From the NCBI GenBank assembly GCA_023474015.1, contig JAMCYN010000151.1, positions 20,687 through 84,686 of the forward strand: a stretch of 64,000 nucleotides of DNA, read 5' to 3'. Shown piece after piece: positions 41,660 to 50,454 of this stretch (the first letter of the stretch is position 1; each line of letters opens with the position of its first letter). The position numbers and the translations under genes were made by a program. Source of the stretch: Armatimonadota bacterium. Its GTDB lineage: Bacteria > Armatimonadota > UBA5829. Below the pieces are notes generated by a model. It did no database searches. It had not been told where the DNA came from and saw only the letters and a program-made list of their open reading frames with translations.

Positions 41660-42648
41660 GCCCCCGGCGGGAGCGGCGCGGCTGTCCGGCTCAGGTGGGC
41701 GTACTCCCGCTTGAACCATACGGCGAATTGCCGGAGTCCGTCATCAAGGCTGGTGGTCGGCGCGTAGCCCAGGAGCGCGCGAGCCTTGGTCAGGTCGGCC
41801 CAGGTGTGGGGCACGTCCCCCGGCTGTTCGAACTGCATGCTGAGTCTTACCTCCCGGCCCATCGCGGCGCCGAGGCTCCGAACCATCTCCATAAGGCTCA
41901 CCGTGCGGCTGTTGCCGAGGTTAATGATCTCGTATTGGCTGCCGGTGTAGTCCATCGCCGCGCGAACGCCGTCGATGATGTCGGATATGTAGGTGTAGTC
42001 TCTTCGAGTCGAGCCGTCGCCATAGACCGGCACCGGCTTGTCCTCCATAATAAGCCCCGCGAACTTGCGAATGGCCAGGTCGGGCCGCTGCCTCGGGCCA
42101 TAGACGGTGAAGAAGCGCAGCGCCAGGAACCGAATGCCGTGGAGCCGACTGTATACGTGCCCCAGCAGTTCGCCGCTGAGCTTCGTGGCCGCGTAGGGAC
42201 TTATCGGCATCATCGCGTGGCATTCCTCCTTCCACGGCACATTGGGATCCTCGCCGTAAACGCTGCTCGACGATGCAAACACGAACTGCTTCACCCCCCA
42301 CTCCCTGGCCAGCTCCAGCAGATTGCACGTTCCCAGGACATTAACGTCCTCGTACACCATCGGGGCAGTAATGGACGGCTGCACGCCCGCCTTAGCCGCC
42401 AGGTGAACGATAATGTCGTAGTCTCCCCGCAGCCGCGACCGAAGCTGGTCCAGGCCGCGTATGTCCGCCTCGACCAACTCGTAGCACGAGTGCCCCAGGT
42501 GCGGCGCTATATTTCTCAGCTTGACCTCACGCTCGTAGAATGGGTCGAAGTTGTCGACAACCGTGACACCCCACCCGTCCGAGAGCAGTGAATCGACCAG
42601 GTGGCTGCCGATAAACCCGGCTCCCCCCGTTACCAGCGCGCGTTTCAT
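41641..42648 (-). CDS. NAD-dependent nucleotide-sugar epimerase (UDP-glucuronate/UDP-glucose 4-epimerase-like)
   Basis: A 335-residue extended short-chain dehydrogenase. The NAD motif is ALVTGGAGFIGSHLVDSLL, followed by DNFDPFYEREVKLRNI. The catalytic Ser-Tyr-x3-Lys is FASSSSVYGEDPNVPWKEE then SPYAATKLSGE. Substrate-binding segments are LRFFTVYGPRQRPDLAI and VYGDGSTRRDYTYISDIIDG. The DNFDPFY and P-x-K-E patterns favour the UDP-glucuronate 4-epimerase (GAE-type) group, which supplies UDP-galacturonate; other 4-epimerases are possible. It lies between the chain-length kinase and the flippase in the exopolysaccharide locus. Confidence 0.88.
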   Translation of the reverse strand: MKRALVTGGAGFIGSHLVDSLLSDGWGVTVVDNFDPFYEREVKLRNIAPHLGHSCYELVEADIRGLDQLRSRLRGDYDIIVHLAAKAGVQPSITAPMVYEDVNVLGTCNLLELAREWGVKQFVFASSSSVYGEDPNVPWKEECHAMMPISPYAATKLSGELLGHVYSRLHGIRFLALRFFTVYGPRQRPDLAIRKFAGLIMEDKPVPVYGDGSTRRDYTYISDIIDGVRAAMDYTGSQYEIINLGNSRTVSLMEMVRSLGAAMGREVRLSMQFEQPGDVPHTWADLTKARALLGYAPTTSLDDGLRQFAVWFKREYAHLSRTAAPLPPGAWVVNR

Positions 42649-42663
42649 CGCCCAAGTTTCTCC

Positions 42664-42697
42664 AGAAGTTAGAAGTTAGGAGTTAGGAGTTAGAATA
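42664..42697. repeat. Heptamer array, GTTAGAA/GTTAGGA family, at the Wzc stop
   Basis: About four 7-bp units. Read on the minus strand they encode the last three residues (SNS) and the stop codon of the Wzc-like gene, with further TAA units behind it. Confidence 0.8.
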
Positions 42698-44848
42698 CTC
42701 CAACCTGTCGAATTCCTGGCCTCGTCCCCGTCCGTAGTAGCTTCGATAAGACGACCTTCTCACGTTGAGCCGGTTCAGCACGTAACCGAACACAGGCGCC
42801 TGAGCACGGGCCAGCATAAGCATTGCCTCGTCGAGTTCGTGTTCGCGGGTGGTATCCGGCGAGAGAACCAGCAGCACGCCGTCCACCAGCTTCGATATCA
42901 CCTGCATGTCGCTCAGGCCGGAGCACGGCGGACAGTCGAGGATAACCATGTCATACTGCCGTGCCAGGGACTCCAACAGCTCCCTGCTCGGCGCGGAGTT
43001 CAGCAGTTCCGCCGGATTGGGCGTGAGCGAGCCTGATGGGAGTCGGTATACGCTGTCGGCGCCGGAGTTGACCACGGCCCGCTCCAGGTCCGTAACGCCT
43101 CTGACAAGCTCGGTCAAACCCGCGTCGGCGGACCGGAGCGCGGGCCTGCGAAGGTCGCAATCGACCAACAGCACCCTTCGTCCATCCGCCGCGACCGCCG
43201 AGGCGAGATTGGCCGATACAAGCGATTTCCCCTCTCCCGGACCAGGGCTTGTGATGGCGAGAAGATTGATCGGGCGCTCCACCGCCGCGAAGAAAATATT
43301 GTTGCGCAAAATCCTAAATGCCTCGATGAACTCGGCGTTGCGATGTGTGGATTTAACACCAAGCTCCGCGCCGTCGGCTCGCTTCCGGTTGGGAATTATC
43401 GACAAGGGCTGAGAGCCGACCAATTGCGTGAACACCTCGGCGTCCCGGACCCGGTCATCCCGACGGTCGGCCAGAAACGCGGCGGCCATCGCGGCCATTA
43501 CCGCCAGCACGAAGAACAGGATCGCGTTCTTTCGTCTGTCGGGCGTGGCCGGAGTTCGGGAGACATGCGCTGTGGTTATCAGCCGAAAGCTGGGCAGGGT
43601 CGATCTCTCATCCACGAGCAGGGCGTAGTATTTTTCCGATAGCACTTGATAAGTGTGCTCCAGGATGCCGACCTTCTGCGCGAGCCTCGCGACCATGCGC
43701 TCCTTGTCGGGCAGATCGGCCATCTCCCGGTTCTTCTCGGCGACCGCCTCGCGCAGAGCGCGCACTCGCGCCTGAGCCGTGGATCTGGTTACAATCGAGT
43801 TCGCGTAACTTGTGAGGACCGGGTTCCGGGCGCTGACACGAGCGGCAACCACGTTCCGAGCCACGCCCGCAAGGTGGCGTTTTGCGTCGGCGATCGCGCC
43901 ATCGATCTTTCTCACCTCGCTGGAAGTCGGAGCATATTCCTGGACCAGGGTAATTCTCTGCGCGTTGAGCGCGCTCAGGTTGGTAAGAGCCGCCTGATAC
44001 TGCGGGCTGAGATGGACGGTCCTGCTCTCCTGAATCTCGCTGCCTTCCGAGGACATCTGCCTTCTCAGCGATACGACCTGCCGCCCCGCCGAGGCCAGAT
44101 CGGCGTTCGCACGGTCAAGCTCCATCTTGAGAGTCAGCGCGTTTTCGGCGATGGCCTGAGACTGTCCCTCGGCCGCCACCAGACCGGTCTCGCGCCTGCA
44201 GCGCGCCAGTTCTCCTCGGGCCAAGGAGAGCCTGTCTTGAACGGTGCTCAATTCAGCGTAAACCGACTGCCTGCCCTGCCTGGCGGCCTGGCGGCTCACC
44301 TGCCGGTCGCACGTGGTGTATGTCGCGAGCACGCTGTTCGCAAGACGCGCCGCCACATCCGGATCATAGGCTCTTGCTCTGATCGATATGACGTCCGAGT
44401 CCCTCTTCGCATCCGCCGCGACGGCCCAATCGGGCAGGTAATCCGCGTCATAGCCTCTTCGCAAGGCACGAGTTCCCAACCGTCTCGCGGCGGGGCCGAG
44501 CACGTCGGCGCTTGTAATCACCTCAAGCTGAGATTCCACGGACCTGCTTCGCGAAAGGGCAATCAGGTCGTTCAACAGGGCAAGCTCCTCGGAGCCGCGC
44601 GGAACGGGTTGTCCCGCTGCAACAGCGATCTTAGCCGTGGATTCGTATATCGGCTTTCGACTTGCAATATAGACCGCGCCCAGGACAAGCGCCGCCGCGA
44701 AGACAGCCAGCATCAGCTTCCATCGGCGGCAAAATACCCCCCATGCGCGCCCGATCTCTATCCGCTCCGCTTCGACGGGCGAGGCGTGCGGCGATACCAG
44801 GGGGGCGGAGTCGAAGTTTGCAATGGAGCGATTATTTCCAGCGTCCAT
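42683..44848 (-). CDS. Wzc-like polysaccharide co-polymerase with BY-kinase domain
   Basis: A 721-residue inner-membrane protein controlling chain length. A first helix (LMLAVFAAALVLGAVYIASR) and a second near residue 480 (AILFFVLAVMAAMAAAFLA) flank a large periplasmic coiled-coil Wzz-like domain with the GumC/Wzc-type tail VAEKNREMADLPDKERMVARLAQKV. The cytosolic tyrosine kinase has Walker A ITSPGPGEGKSLVSANLA, Walker A' RVLLVDCDLRRPALRS and Walker B MVILDCPPCSG. The Tyr-rich tail SSYRSYYGRGRGQEFDRLEY is the autophosphorylation cluster. ATG at 44848 is chosen because GGGAGG lies 8 bases upstream, right at the Wza stop. The C-terminal SNS comes from a repeat. Confidence 0.93.
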   Translation of the reverse strand: MDAGNNRSIANFDSAPLVSPHASPVEAERIEIGRAWGVFCRRWKLMLAVFAAALVLGAVYIASRKPIYESTAKIAVAAGQPVPRGSEELALLNDLIALSRSRSVESQLEVITSADVLGPAARRLGTRALRRGYDADYLPDWAVAADAKRDSDVISIRARAYDPDVAARLANSVLATYTTCDRQVSRQAARQGRQSVYAELSTVQDRLSLARGELARCRRETGLVAAEGQSQAIAENALTLKMELDRANADLASAGRQVVSLRRQMSSEGSEIQESRTVHLSPQYQAALTNLSALNAQRITLVQEYAPTSSEVRKIDGAIADAKRHLAGVARNVVAARVSARNPVLTSYANSIVTRSTAQARVRALREAVAEKNREMADLPDKERMVARLAQKVGILEHTYQVLSEKYYALLVDERSTLPSFRLITTAHVSRTPATPDRRKNAILFFVLAVMAAMAAAFLADRRDDRVRDAEVFTQLVGSQPLSIIPNRKRADGAELGVKSTHRNAEFIEAFRILRNNIFFAAVERPINLLAITSPGPGEGKSLVSANLASAVAADGRRVLLVDCDLRRPALRSADAGLTELVRGVTDLERAVVNSGADSVYRLPSGSLTPNPAELLNSAPSRELLESLARQYDMVILDCPPCSGLSDMQVISKLVDGVLLVLSPDTTREHELDEAMLMLARAQAPVFGYVLNRLNVRRSSYRSYYGRGRGQEFDRLEYSNS

Positions 44849-44853
44849 GTGCC

Positions 44854-46062
44854 CTACCTCCCGATCCTGCTCAATATCCATAGAATCGAGAGCGCGTTGG
44901 AGAACCTCGGCACGGCACGGTCCCAATCCGGACCGCCTGTTTCGGGCACCAAGACTACATCGTCGGGCTGTATCTGGGGGTTCTGCGCGGCGTCGCCCCG
45001 GTTCAGGAACTTCGTGTAGTCGAACGCGAGCCGCTCTTGCCTGCCATTGGAGGAGCGCAGCACGATGATCCGACTCTGCCCGGCGCGCCGGTTATCCACG
45101 CCTTTCGCCATTCCCAATGCGTCCGAGAGCCTGACCGGCCTGTCCCCCGCGATCGAGAAGAAGCCGGGTTCGTTCACCCACCCGAGGACCGCGAACCGGG
45201 GGATTGTATCCGTGACGCTCACGAGGTCTCCATTCTTGAGCCTGAGCGTATTCTTCTGATTCCCATCGGGGCCGGAGGGCGCAAAGCTGACCGTCTCGAT
45301 CTCGCCGTTGAGGTGGCTGACCCTTATGTTCGTAAGAGCGGCATCCGGCATCGCTCCGCCCGCAACGGCTATCGCCTCCATCACACCGGCGCTGTCCTTG
45401 CGGACGTTGTATAGCCCCGGACGGTTGACCTTGCCCATCACGTAGATCGACACCATCTCGGCGGATTCGACCGTGACCACGTCGCCTGGGCGAATGTCGG
45501 GGTTATTAGGGCGGTCTCCTCGCGTCGCCTCCCGCAGCGAGACGGATTCATTCTCGCCGGACGCGCGGAGGATGGTGACTGTGCAGTCAGCCGGTTCGAT
45601 TCCGGGCGCGGAGCCGCCTGCCGCGCTGATGGCCTCGGTGGCGCGCCAACCCGGCCTGACGTTGTATGGCCCCGGCCTCTGCACCGCTCCCATAACGTAG
45701 ACAAGCTGGGGGCGCTGGGTTCTGAGGGTAACAGTGACCTCGGGCTCGCGCAGCACGGACTTCAGGCGCGTGGCGATGGTGTCCGTAAGCTGAGTCAGGG
45801 TTAAGCCGGTCGCAACAATCCGGCCCACGCGGGGCACGCTGATTGCGCCATCGGTGGGGACGTTACAGTCGTCGGTGGACATCTCGGGGTGACCGGCGAC
45901 GGTGACGGCGATCACGTCCTCGGGGCCTAGCTGATACTCGGTAGCTTCCAGGCATTGAGCTGAATGACAGACAAAAACCGCGCATACTACAACGAATATA
46001 GCGCCGATTACGGCCGAAAACGCCCGATTCGCGAAGCGCCGTTCACACAACAGGTCCGTCAC
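44854..46062 (-). CDS. Wza-like polysaccharide export protein with SLBB domains
   Basis: A 402-residue exported protein. A hydrophobic signal region (AFSAVIGAIFVVVCAVFVCH) precedes the Poly_export domain (YQLGPEDVIAVTVAGHPEMS, DGAISVPRVGRIVATGLTLTQL, REPEVTVTLRTQRPQLVYVMG). Three SLBB-type beta-grasp repeats follow: GAVQRPGPYNVRPG, GKVNRPGLYNVRKD and GWVNEPGFFSIAGD. It ends in a hydrophobic helix (ALSILWILSRIGR). It forms the outer-envelope exit of the polysaccharide. GTG at 46062 is one start; TTG at 46050 has better spacing from GAGAGGT. First gene of the exopolysaccharide operon. Confidence 0.9.
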   Translation of the reverse strand: MTDLLCERRFANRAFSAVIGAIFVVVCAVFVCHSAQCLEATEYQLGPEDVIAVTVAGHPEMSTDDCNVPTDGAISVPRVGRIVATGLTLTQLTDTIATRLKSVLREPEVTVTLRTQRPQLVYVMGAVQRPGPYNVRPGWRATEAISAAGGSAPGIEPADCTVTILRASGENESVSLREATRGDRPNNPDIRPGDVVTVESAEMVSIYVMGKVNRPGLYNVRKDSAGVMEAIAVAGGAMPDAALTNIRVSHLNGEIETVSFAPSGPDGNQKNTLRLKNGDLVSVTDTIPRFAVLGWVNEPGFFSIAGDRPVRLSDALGMAKGVDNRRAGQSRIIVLRSSNGRQERLAFDYTKFLNRGDAAQNPQIQPDDVVLVPETGGPDWDRAVPRFSNALSILWILSRIGR

Positions 46063-46496
46063 CTCTCAGGTAGACTCCGACCGGCGCGTCACATTGCGCC
46101 AGGAACCTATGGTGTTTACCCAATGCCAGTACGTACTACACCAGAAAGGCTGGCATAGTAACGGCTGCTCCGTTCGGGAAGGCAAAAAGGGAATTCTCAT
46201 CGCGAAAACGTGAAAAGGATAGGATTAAGGCGTAGGATTAGTACCTCCATAAGTTGAGTACACCGTAAGCCCTGAGTAGGCCGAATGGCCGTATCGAAGG
46301 GCGGCTGCGAAGATACAGACCTTGGTGCAGAACTACCCGGGCCTTCGATACGCCCACCAAGCCTTCTCAATAGTAGCTGACTCCTACTGGGCTACTCAGG
46401 GTCTACGGTGTGCTGCTCCTTCTTGCGATAATGCTCAGGCCGCCCATGTATTCCTGAATTCCGTAGATTTGACACGCGCCCCATCTTACCTCCTAT
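46063..46496. repeat. Gene-free region with a 150-bp imperfect inverted repeat
   Basis: Outer arms 46261-46282 and 46389-46410 (CACCGTAAGCCCTGAGTAGG against CTACTCAGGGTCTACGGTG). Inner arms GTATCGAAGGGC (46291-46302) and GCCTTCGATAC (46341-46351). CGCGAAAACGTGAAAAGG octamer-like units lie at about 46200. No supported gene; the presumed minus-strand promoter of the exopolysaccharide operon must lie here but was not identified. Confidence 0.7.
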
Positions 46497-46534
46497 TTGA
46501 CGCTGCTTCCTCCCTCACGGTATAATGCAGCGTC
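46497..46534 (+). promoter_or_regulatory. hisG promoter with embedded inverted repeat
   Basis: TTGACG (46497-46502), 18-base spacer, TATAAT (46521-46526). An 8-bp inverted repeat GACGCTGC (46499-46506) / GCAGCGTC (46527-46534) brackets the -10 and could be an operator. Confidence 0.75.
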
Positions 46535-46558
46535 GAATAAACACAGAGGTAAGATTAG

Positions 46559-47428
46559 TTGGTACTGAAGATTGCGGTGCCGAAGGGGAGCCTACAGGAG
46601 GCTACTTTCGGACTTTTCAAGAAGGCCGGATGGGATTTCAGGGTGAGTTCGAGGTCGTATCATCCGTCCTGTGACGATCCCGAGATCGAGGCCACGCTGC
46701 TGCGCGCGCAGGAAATCGCCAGATATGTCGAAGCCGGGGTCCTGGATGTCGGTATCACCGGCTACGACAACGTGCGCGAGTGCGACGCGGATGTGCACGA
46801 GGTCTGCGAGCTTCTATATTCAAAGGCAACCACCAAGCCCTATAAGTGGGTGTTGGCCGCGCCGAAAGACTCGGGCATCAAGGGGCCTAAGGACCTCGAG
46901 GGCAAGCGCGTCGCCACGGAACTGGTGAACGTCACCAAGCGCTACTTTGAGGAGAACGGGGTGAACTGTCACGTCGAGTTCTCATGGGGCGCGACCGAGG
47001 TGAAAGTGCCGGAACTGGTGGACGCGATAGTCGAGGGCACAGAGACCGGAAGCACGCTGAAAGCCCACGGGCTTGAGATAATCGATACGCTCCTCGTCTC
47101 CACCACCCGCCTGATCGCGAACAGGGCCGCATGGAGCGACAAGTGGAAGCGGCACAAGATCGAGAACATCGCCATGCTCCTCCAGGCGGCGCTCACCGCC
47201 GACGGGCTGGTCGGTTTGAAGATGAACATCCCGCGGGAGAAGCTCGACGCGATTCTTGCTGAACTCCCGAGCCTCAAGAACCCCACAATCTCGCCGCTTG
47301 CGGGCGATCAGTGGGTAGCGGCGGAGATCATTGTCGAGGAAAACACCGTGCGCGAGCTGATTCCGAGGCTCGTGAGGGCGGGAGCGTCGGGGATAGTCGA
47401 ATACCCATTGAACAAAGTGATCTACTAA
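46559..47428 (+). CDS. hisG: ATP phosphoribosyltransferase, long form
   Basis: A 289-residue enzyme catalysing the first step of histidine synthesis (ATP plus PRPP). The catalytic periplasmic-binding-like fold shows [34 protein letters not shown] and the PRPP loop [16 protein letters not shown]. The C-terminal 75 residues ([24 protein letters not shown], ending [20 protein letters not shown]) form the histidine-binding regulatory domain of the long form, so no HisZ partner is needed. TTG at 46559 follows AGAGGTAAG. No other his genes are nearby. Confidence 0.95.
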   Translation: MVLKIAVPKGSLQEATFGLFKKAGWDFRVSSRSYHPSCDDPEIEATLLRAQEIARYVEAGVLDVGITGYDNVRECDADVHEVCELLYSKATTKPYKWVLAAPKDSGIKGPKDLEGKRVATELVNVTKRYFEENGVNCHVEFSWGATEVKVPELVDAIVEGTETGSTLKAHGLEIIDTLLVSTTRLIANRAAWSDKWKRHKIENIAMLLQAALTADGLVGLKMNIPREKLDAILAELPSLKNPTISPLAGDQWVAAEIIVEENTVRELIPRLVRAGASGIVEYPLNKVIY

Positions 47429-47439
47429 GAGGGAGACAA

Positions 47440-47519
47440 ATGCAGAATGCAGAGTGAAGAGTGCAGAATGAAGGGAGACCCTTCCCCATTCTGCTTTCTG
47501 CATTCATCATTCTGCATTT
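47440..47519. repeat. Heptamer hairpin repeat, GCAGAAT/GCAGAGT family
   Basis: Left arm 47440-47470, core AAGGGAGACCCTTCCCC, right arm 47486-47519. It fills the hisG-ruvA gap. Confidence 0.86.
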
Positions 47520-47528
47520 CTTAGAGAC

Positions 47529-48131
47529 TTGATTGCTCATCTACGCGGCGAGTTAGCTCGGATCGAGGCGGATTATGTTGTGGTCGACGTCAACGGCGTC
47601 GGCTATAAGGTGATGATGCCGCTCGCCGTCATATCCGGCTTGCCCCAGGTCGGCGATGAAGTAAAGCTCCACATATCCACGATAGTCAGGGAAGACTCCT
47701 TCACCCTCTACGGCTTCACGGAAGAAGCGCAGCAGAGCCTTTTTGAACTCCTGCTCACCGTCAGCAAGGTCGGGCCCAAAGTCGCACTGAACATTTTGTC
47801 CGTATTGCCAGTCGAACATGTGGTCAGCGCCATATCCGGCGACCACTTTCAGGAGCTCAGCCGCGTCCCCGGGGTGGGCACGAAGACCGCCCAGAGGGTC
47901 GTATTAGAGCTGAGAGAAAAAATCACTACGTTTGTCTGGGCCCAGGCTGCTAAGCGTCCGGCGACGGCGGAGCAGCGTGGGCTTGACGACGCCATCGAGG
48001 GCCTCGTTGCCCTGGGTTACAACCGCAACGATGCCCGCCGTGCCGTCGAGGAGGCGATGGGGTCAGTTAAGGACAAGCGCGATACCGGCGGCATTGTTCG
48101 AGAGGCATTGAAGCTGCTTTCCAAGTCTTAA
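47529..48131 (+). CDS. ruvA: Holliday junction helicase subunit RuvA (full-length copy)
   Basis: A 200-residue DNA-junction-binding protein that loads RuvB for branch migration. Domain I opens MIAHLRGELARIEADYVVVD with the OB-fold [12 protein letters not shown] and KLHISTIVREDSFTLYGF. The two HhH motifs are LLTVSKVGPKVALNIL and LSRVPGVGTKTAQRVVLEL. Domain III (ALVALGYNRNDARRAVEEA) binds RuvB. TTG start at 47529. The gene from residue 18 onward is included in an exact tandem duplication, so a second, N-terminally truncated copy follows. Confidence 0.96.
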   Translation: MIAHLRGELARIEADYVVVDVNGVGYKVMMPLAVISGLPQVGDEVKLHISTIVREDSFTLYGFTEEAQQSLFELLLTVSKVGPKVALNILSVLPVEHVVSAISGDHFQELSRVPGVGTKTAQRVVLELREKITTFVWAQAAKRPATAEQRGLDDAIEGLVALGYNRNDARRAVEEAMGSVKDKRDTGGIVREALKLLSKS

Positions 48132-48140
48132 GAGGAAACC

Positions 48141-48656
48141 ATGGACATCGAACAACGGCTGGTGACCCCGGAGTTCCAGGATGAGGACCAGGCGGTCGAG
48201 TATACGCTGAGGCCGCGCAGGCTGAGCGAGTTCATCGGACGCGCCAAGATCAGGGAGAGCCTGAGCGTGTTCATCGAAGCCGCTCGGATGCGGAGCGAAC
48301 CCCTGGACCATGTCCTGCTCTACGGGCCGCCCGGCCTCGGGAAGACCACACTGGGCTATATCATAGCCAACGAAATGGATGTGCCGATCAGGAGCACGTC
48401 GGGACCTGCTATCGAGCGCCCCGGCGACCTGGCCGCGATCCTCACCAACATCGAACCCGACAGCGTCCTGTTCATAGATGAAATTCACAGACTGAACCGA
48501 GCCGTGGAAGAAATACTCTACCCCGCGATGGAGGACTATCAGCTCGACCTCATCATCGGCAAAGGGCCGAGCGCGCGCACGCTCAAGATCGACCTCCCGA
48601 GGTTCACGCTGATCGGCGCAACCACGTGTGGTCGACGTCAACGGCGTCGGCTATAA
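48141..48656 (+). pseudogene. ruvB: Truncated RuvB copy (N-terminal half)
   Basis: Encodes the first about 162 residues of RuvB with Walker A ([13 protein letters not shown]) and Walker B ([11 protein letters not shown]), then a frame-shifted tail (CGRRQRRRL) from the duplication junction. It lacks sensor residues, the lid and the C-terminal winged helix, so it cannot act as a helicase. If translated it could poison RuvB hexamers. It keeps the native ribosome site AGAGGAAACC and ATG. Its end overlaps the truncated ruvA copy. Confidence 0.9.
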
Positions 48657-49179
48657 GGTGATGATGCCGCTCGCCGTCATATCCGGCTTGCCCCAGGTCG
48701 GCGATGAAGTAAAGCTCCACATATCCACGATAGTCAGGGAAGACTCCTTCACCCTCTACGGCTTCACGGAAGAAGCGCAGCAGAGCCTTTTTGAACTCCT
48801 GCTCACCGTCAGCAAGGTCGGGCCCAAAGTCGCACTGAACATTTTGTCCGTATTGCCAGTCGAACATGTGGTCAGCGCCATATCCGGCGACCACTTTCAG
48901 GAGCTCAGCCGCGTCCCCGGGGTGGGCACGAAGACCGCCCAGAGGGTCGTATTAGAGCTGAGAGAAAAAATCACTACGTTTGTCTGGGCCCAGGCTGCTA
49001 AGCGTCCGGCGACGGCGGAGCAGCGTGGGCTTGACGACGCCATCGAGGGCCTCGTTGCCCTGGGTTACAACCGCAACGATGCCCGCCGTGCCGTCGAGGA
49101 GGCGATGGGGTCAGTTAAGGACAAGCGCGATACCGGCGGCATTGTTCGAGAGGCATTGAAGCTGCTTTCCAAGTCTTAA
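48628..49179 (+). pseudogene. ruvA: N-terminally truncated RuvA copy
   Basis: Identical to RuvA residues 18-200, read from a GTG that is an internal Val codon of the original. It lacks the first beta strand of the OB-fold domain I and has no own ribosome site, lying in another frame inside the end of the truncated ruvB. It could be translated weakly by coupling. HhH motifs and RuvB-binding domain III are intact. Confidence 0.88.
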
Positions 49180-49188
49180 GAGGAAACC

Positions 49189-50214
49189 ATGGACATCGAA
49201 CAACGGCTGGTGACCCCGGAGTTCCAGGATGAGGACCAGGCGGTCGAGTATACGCTGAGGCCGCGCAGGCTGAGCGAGTTCATCGGACGCGCCAAGATCA
49301 GGGAGAGCCTGAGCGTGTTCATCGAAGCCGCTCGGATGCGGAGCGAACCCCTGGACCATGTCCTGCTCTACGGGCCGCCCGGCCTCGGGAAGACCACACT
49401 GGGCTATATCATAGCCAACGAAATGGATGTGCCGATCAGGAGCACGTCGGGACCTGCTATCGAGCGCCCCGGCGACCTGGCCGCGATCCTCACCAACATC
49501 GAACCCGACAGCGTCCTGTTCATAGATGAAATTCACAGACTGAACCGAGCCGTGGAAGAAATACTCTACCCCGCGATGGAGGACTATCAGCTCGACCTCA
49601 TCATCGGCAAAGGGCCGAGCGCGCGCACGCTCAAGATCGACCTCCCGAGGTTCACGCTGATCGGCGCAACCACGCGGACGGGGCTTATCACCTCACCGCT
49701 GCGTGCCCGATTCGGGATCGTATATAACTTCGAGTTCTACGACATTAACAGCCTGAGAATTATCGTGAGTCGCTCGGCGGCGATTCTGGGTATCTCTATT
49801 ACGGATGAGGGTGCGTATGAGATCGCGAGCCGATCGAGAGGCACCCCCAGAATCGCAAACCGGGTCCTGAGGCGCGTAAGAGACTACGCCCAGGTCAGAG
49901 CAGACGGGATCATTGATAGAGAGGTAGCCGTCGAAGGATTAGAGATGCTGGAGATAGACGAGTCCGGGCTGGATGAGGCCGACAGGCGGCTATTGAGGAT
50001 AGTTATCGAGAAGTTCGACGGCGGCCCGGTGGGGGTCGAAACCCTGGCGGCGGCGACCGGCGAGGAGCGCGACACCATCGAGGACGCTCAGGAGCCTTAT
50101 CTTATCCAGATCGGCTTCCTTAACAGGACGCCTCGCGGGCGGGTGGCAACGCGGCTGGCATTCGAGCATCTCGGGTTCAAGCCGAAGGCTTCGGCGCAGA
50201 ATGACCTATTTTGA
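49189..50214 (+). CDS. ruvB: Holliday junction ATP-dependent helicase RuvB (full-length copy)
   Basis: A 341-residue AAA+ motor for branch migration. It shows [20 protein letters not shown], Walker [14 protein letters not shown], the RuvB signature [20 protein letters not shown], Walker [12 protein letters not shown], sensor [19 protein letters not shown], and the winged-helix end with [23 protein letters not shown]. Length is typical. The ATG has AGAGGAAACC upstream, 9 bases after the stop of the truncated ruvA. The first 162 codons are the second copy of the tandem duplication. Confidence 0.97.
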   Translation: MDIEQRLVTPEFQDEDQAVEYTLRPRRLSEFIGRAKIRESLSVFIEAARMRSEPLDHVLLYGPPGLGKTTLGYIIANEMDVPIRSTSGPAIERPGDLAAILTNIEPDSVLFIDEIHRLNRAVEEILYPAMEDYQLDLIIGKGPSARTLKIDLPRFTLIGATTRTGLITSPLRARFGIVYNFEFYDINSLRIIVSRSAAILGISITDEGAYEIASRSRGTPRIANRVLRRVRDYAQVRADGIIDREVAVEGLEMLEIDESGLDEADRRLLRIVIEKFDGGPVGVETLAAATGEERDTIEDAQEPYLIQIGFLNRTPRGRVATRLAFEHLGFKPKASAQNDLF

Positions 50215-50454
50215 GCGAGGGAAAGCGGCACGGTCGTGTAGGGGCGAAGCATTTGCCCGTATCTATGATCATAGTATGGGTTAGTTACTTGTCCATGCAT
50301 TGACTGAAGCTGTAATTCTAGCCGCAAATGCTTCGCCCGAACGCCGTGGGTTAAGCATTTGCGTTGAGGTTCATAACTGGCGTCAAACCCAGGGGCAAAT
50401 GCTTAACCCCTACTCCCGGCTCCCGGCAGGTGTGTCAACAATAGGTGACAAACC
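50215..50454. repeat. Intergenic paired inverted repeats, AAGCATTTGC family
   Basis: Pair 1: GGGGCGAAGCATTTGCCCG (about 50240-50259) with GCAAATGCTTCGCCC (50324-50338). Pair 2: GGGTTAAGCATTTGCG (50348-50363) with GCAAATGCTTAACCCC (50395-50410). The units look like four copies of one repeat in alternating orientation. No gene. Confidence 0.8.

Larger units (their letters stand above)
47579..49674. repeat. Exact 1,048-bp tandem duplication across ruvA-ruvB
   Basis: Unit 1 is 47579-48626 and unit 2 is 48627-49674; the translated parts are identical and no base difference was seen. The junction at 48626/48627 joins ruvB codon 162-163 to ruvA codon 18 without shared flanking bases. It forms the small inverted repeat ACCAC-GT-GTGGT. 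It leaves one intact ruvA, one intact ruvB and two broken copies between them. Confidence 0.92.
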
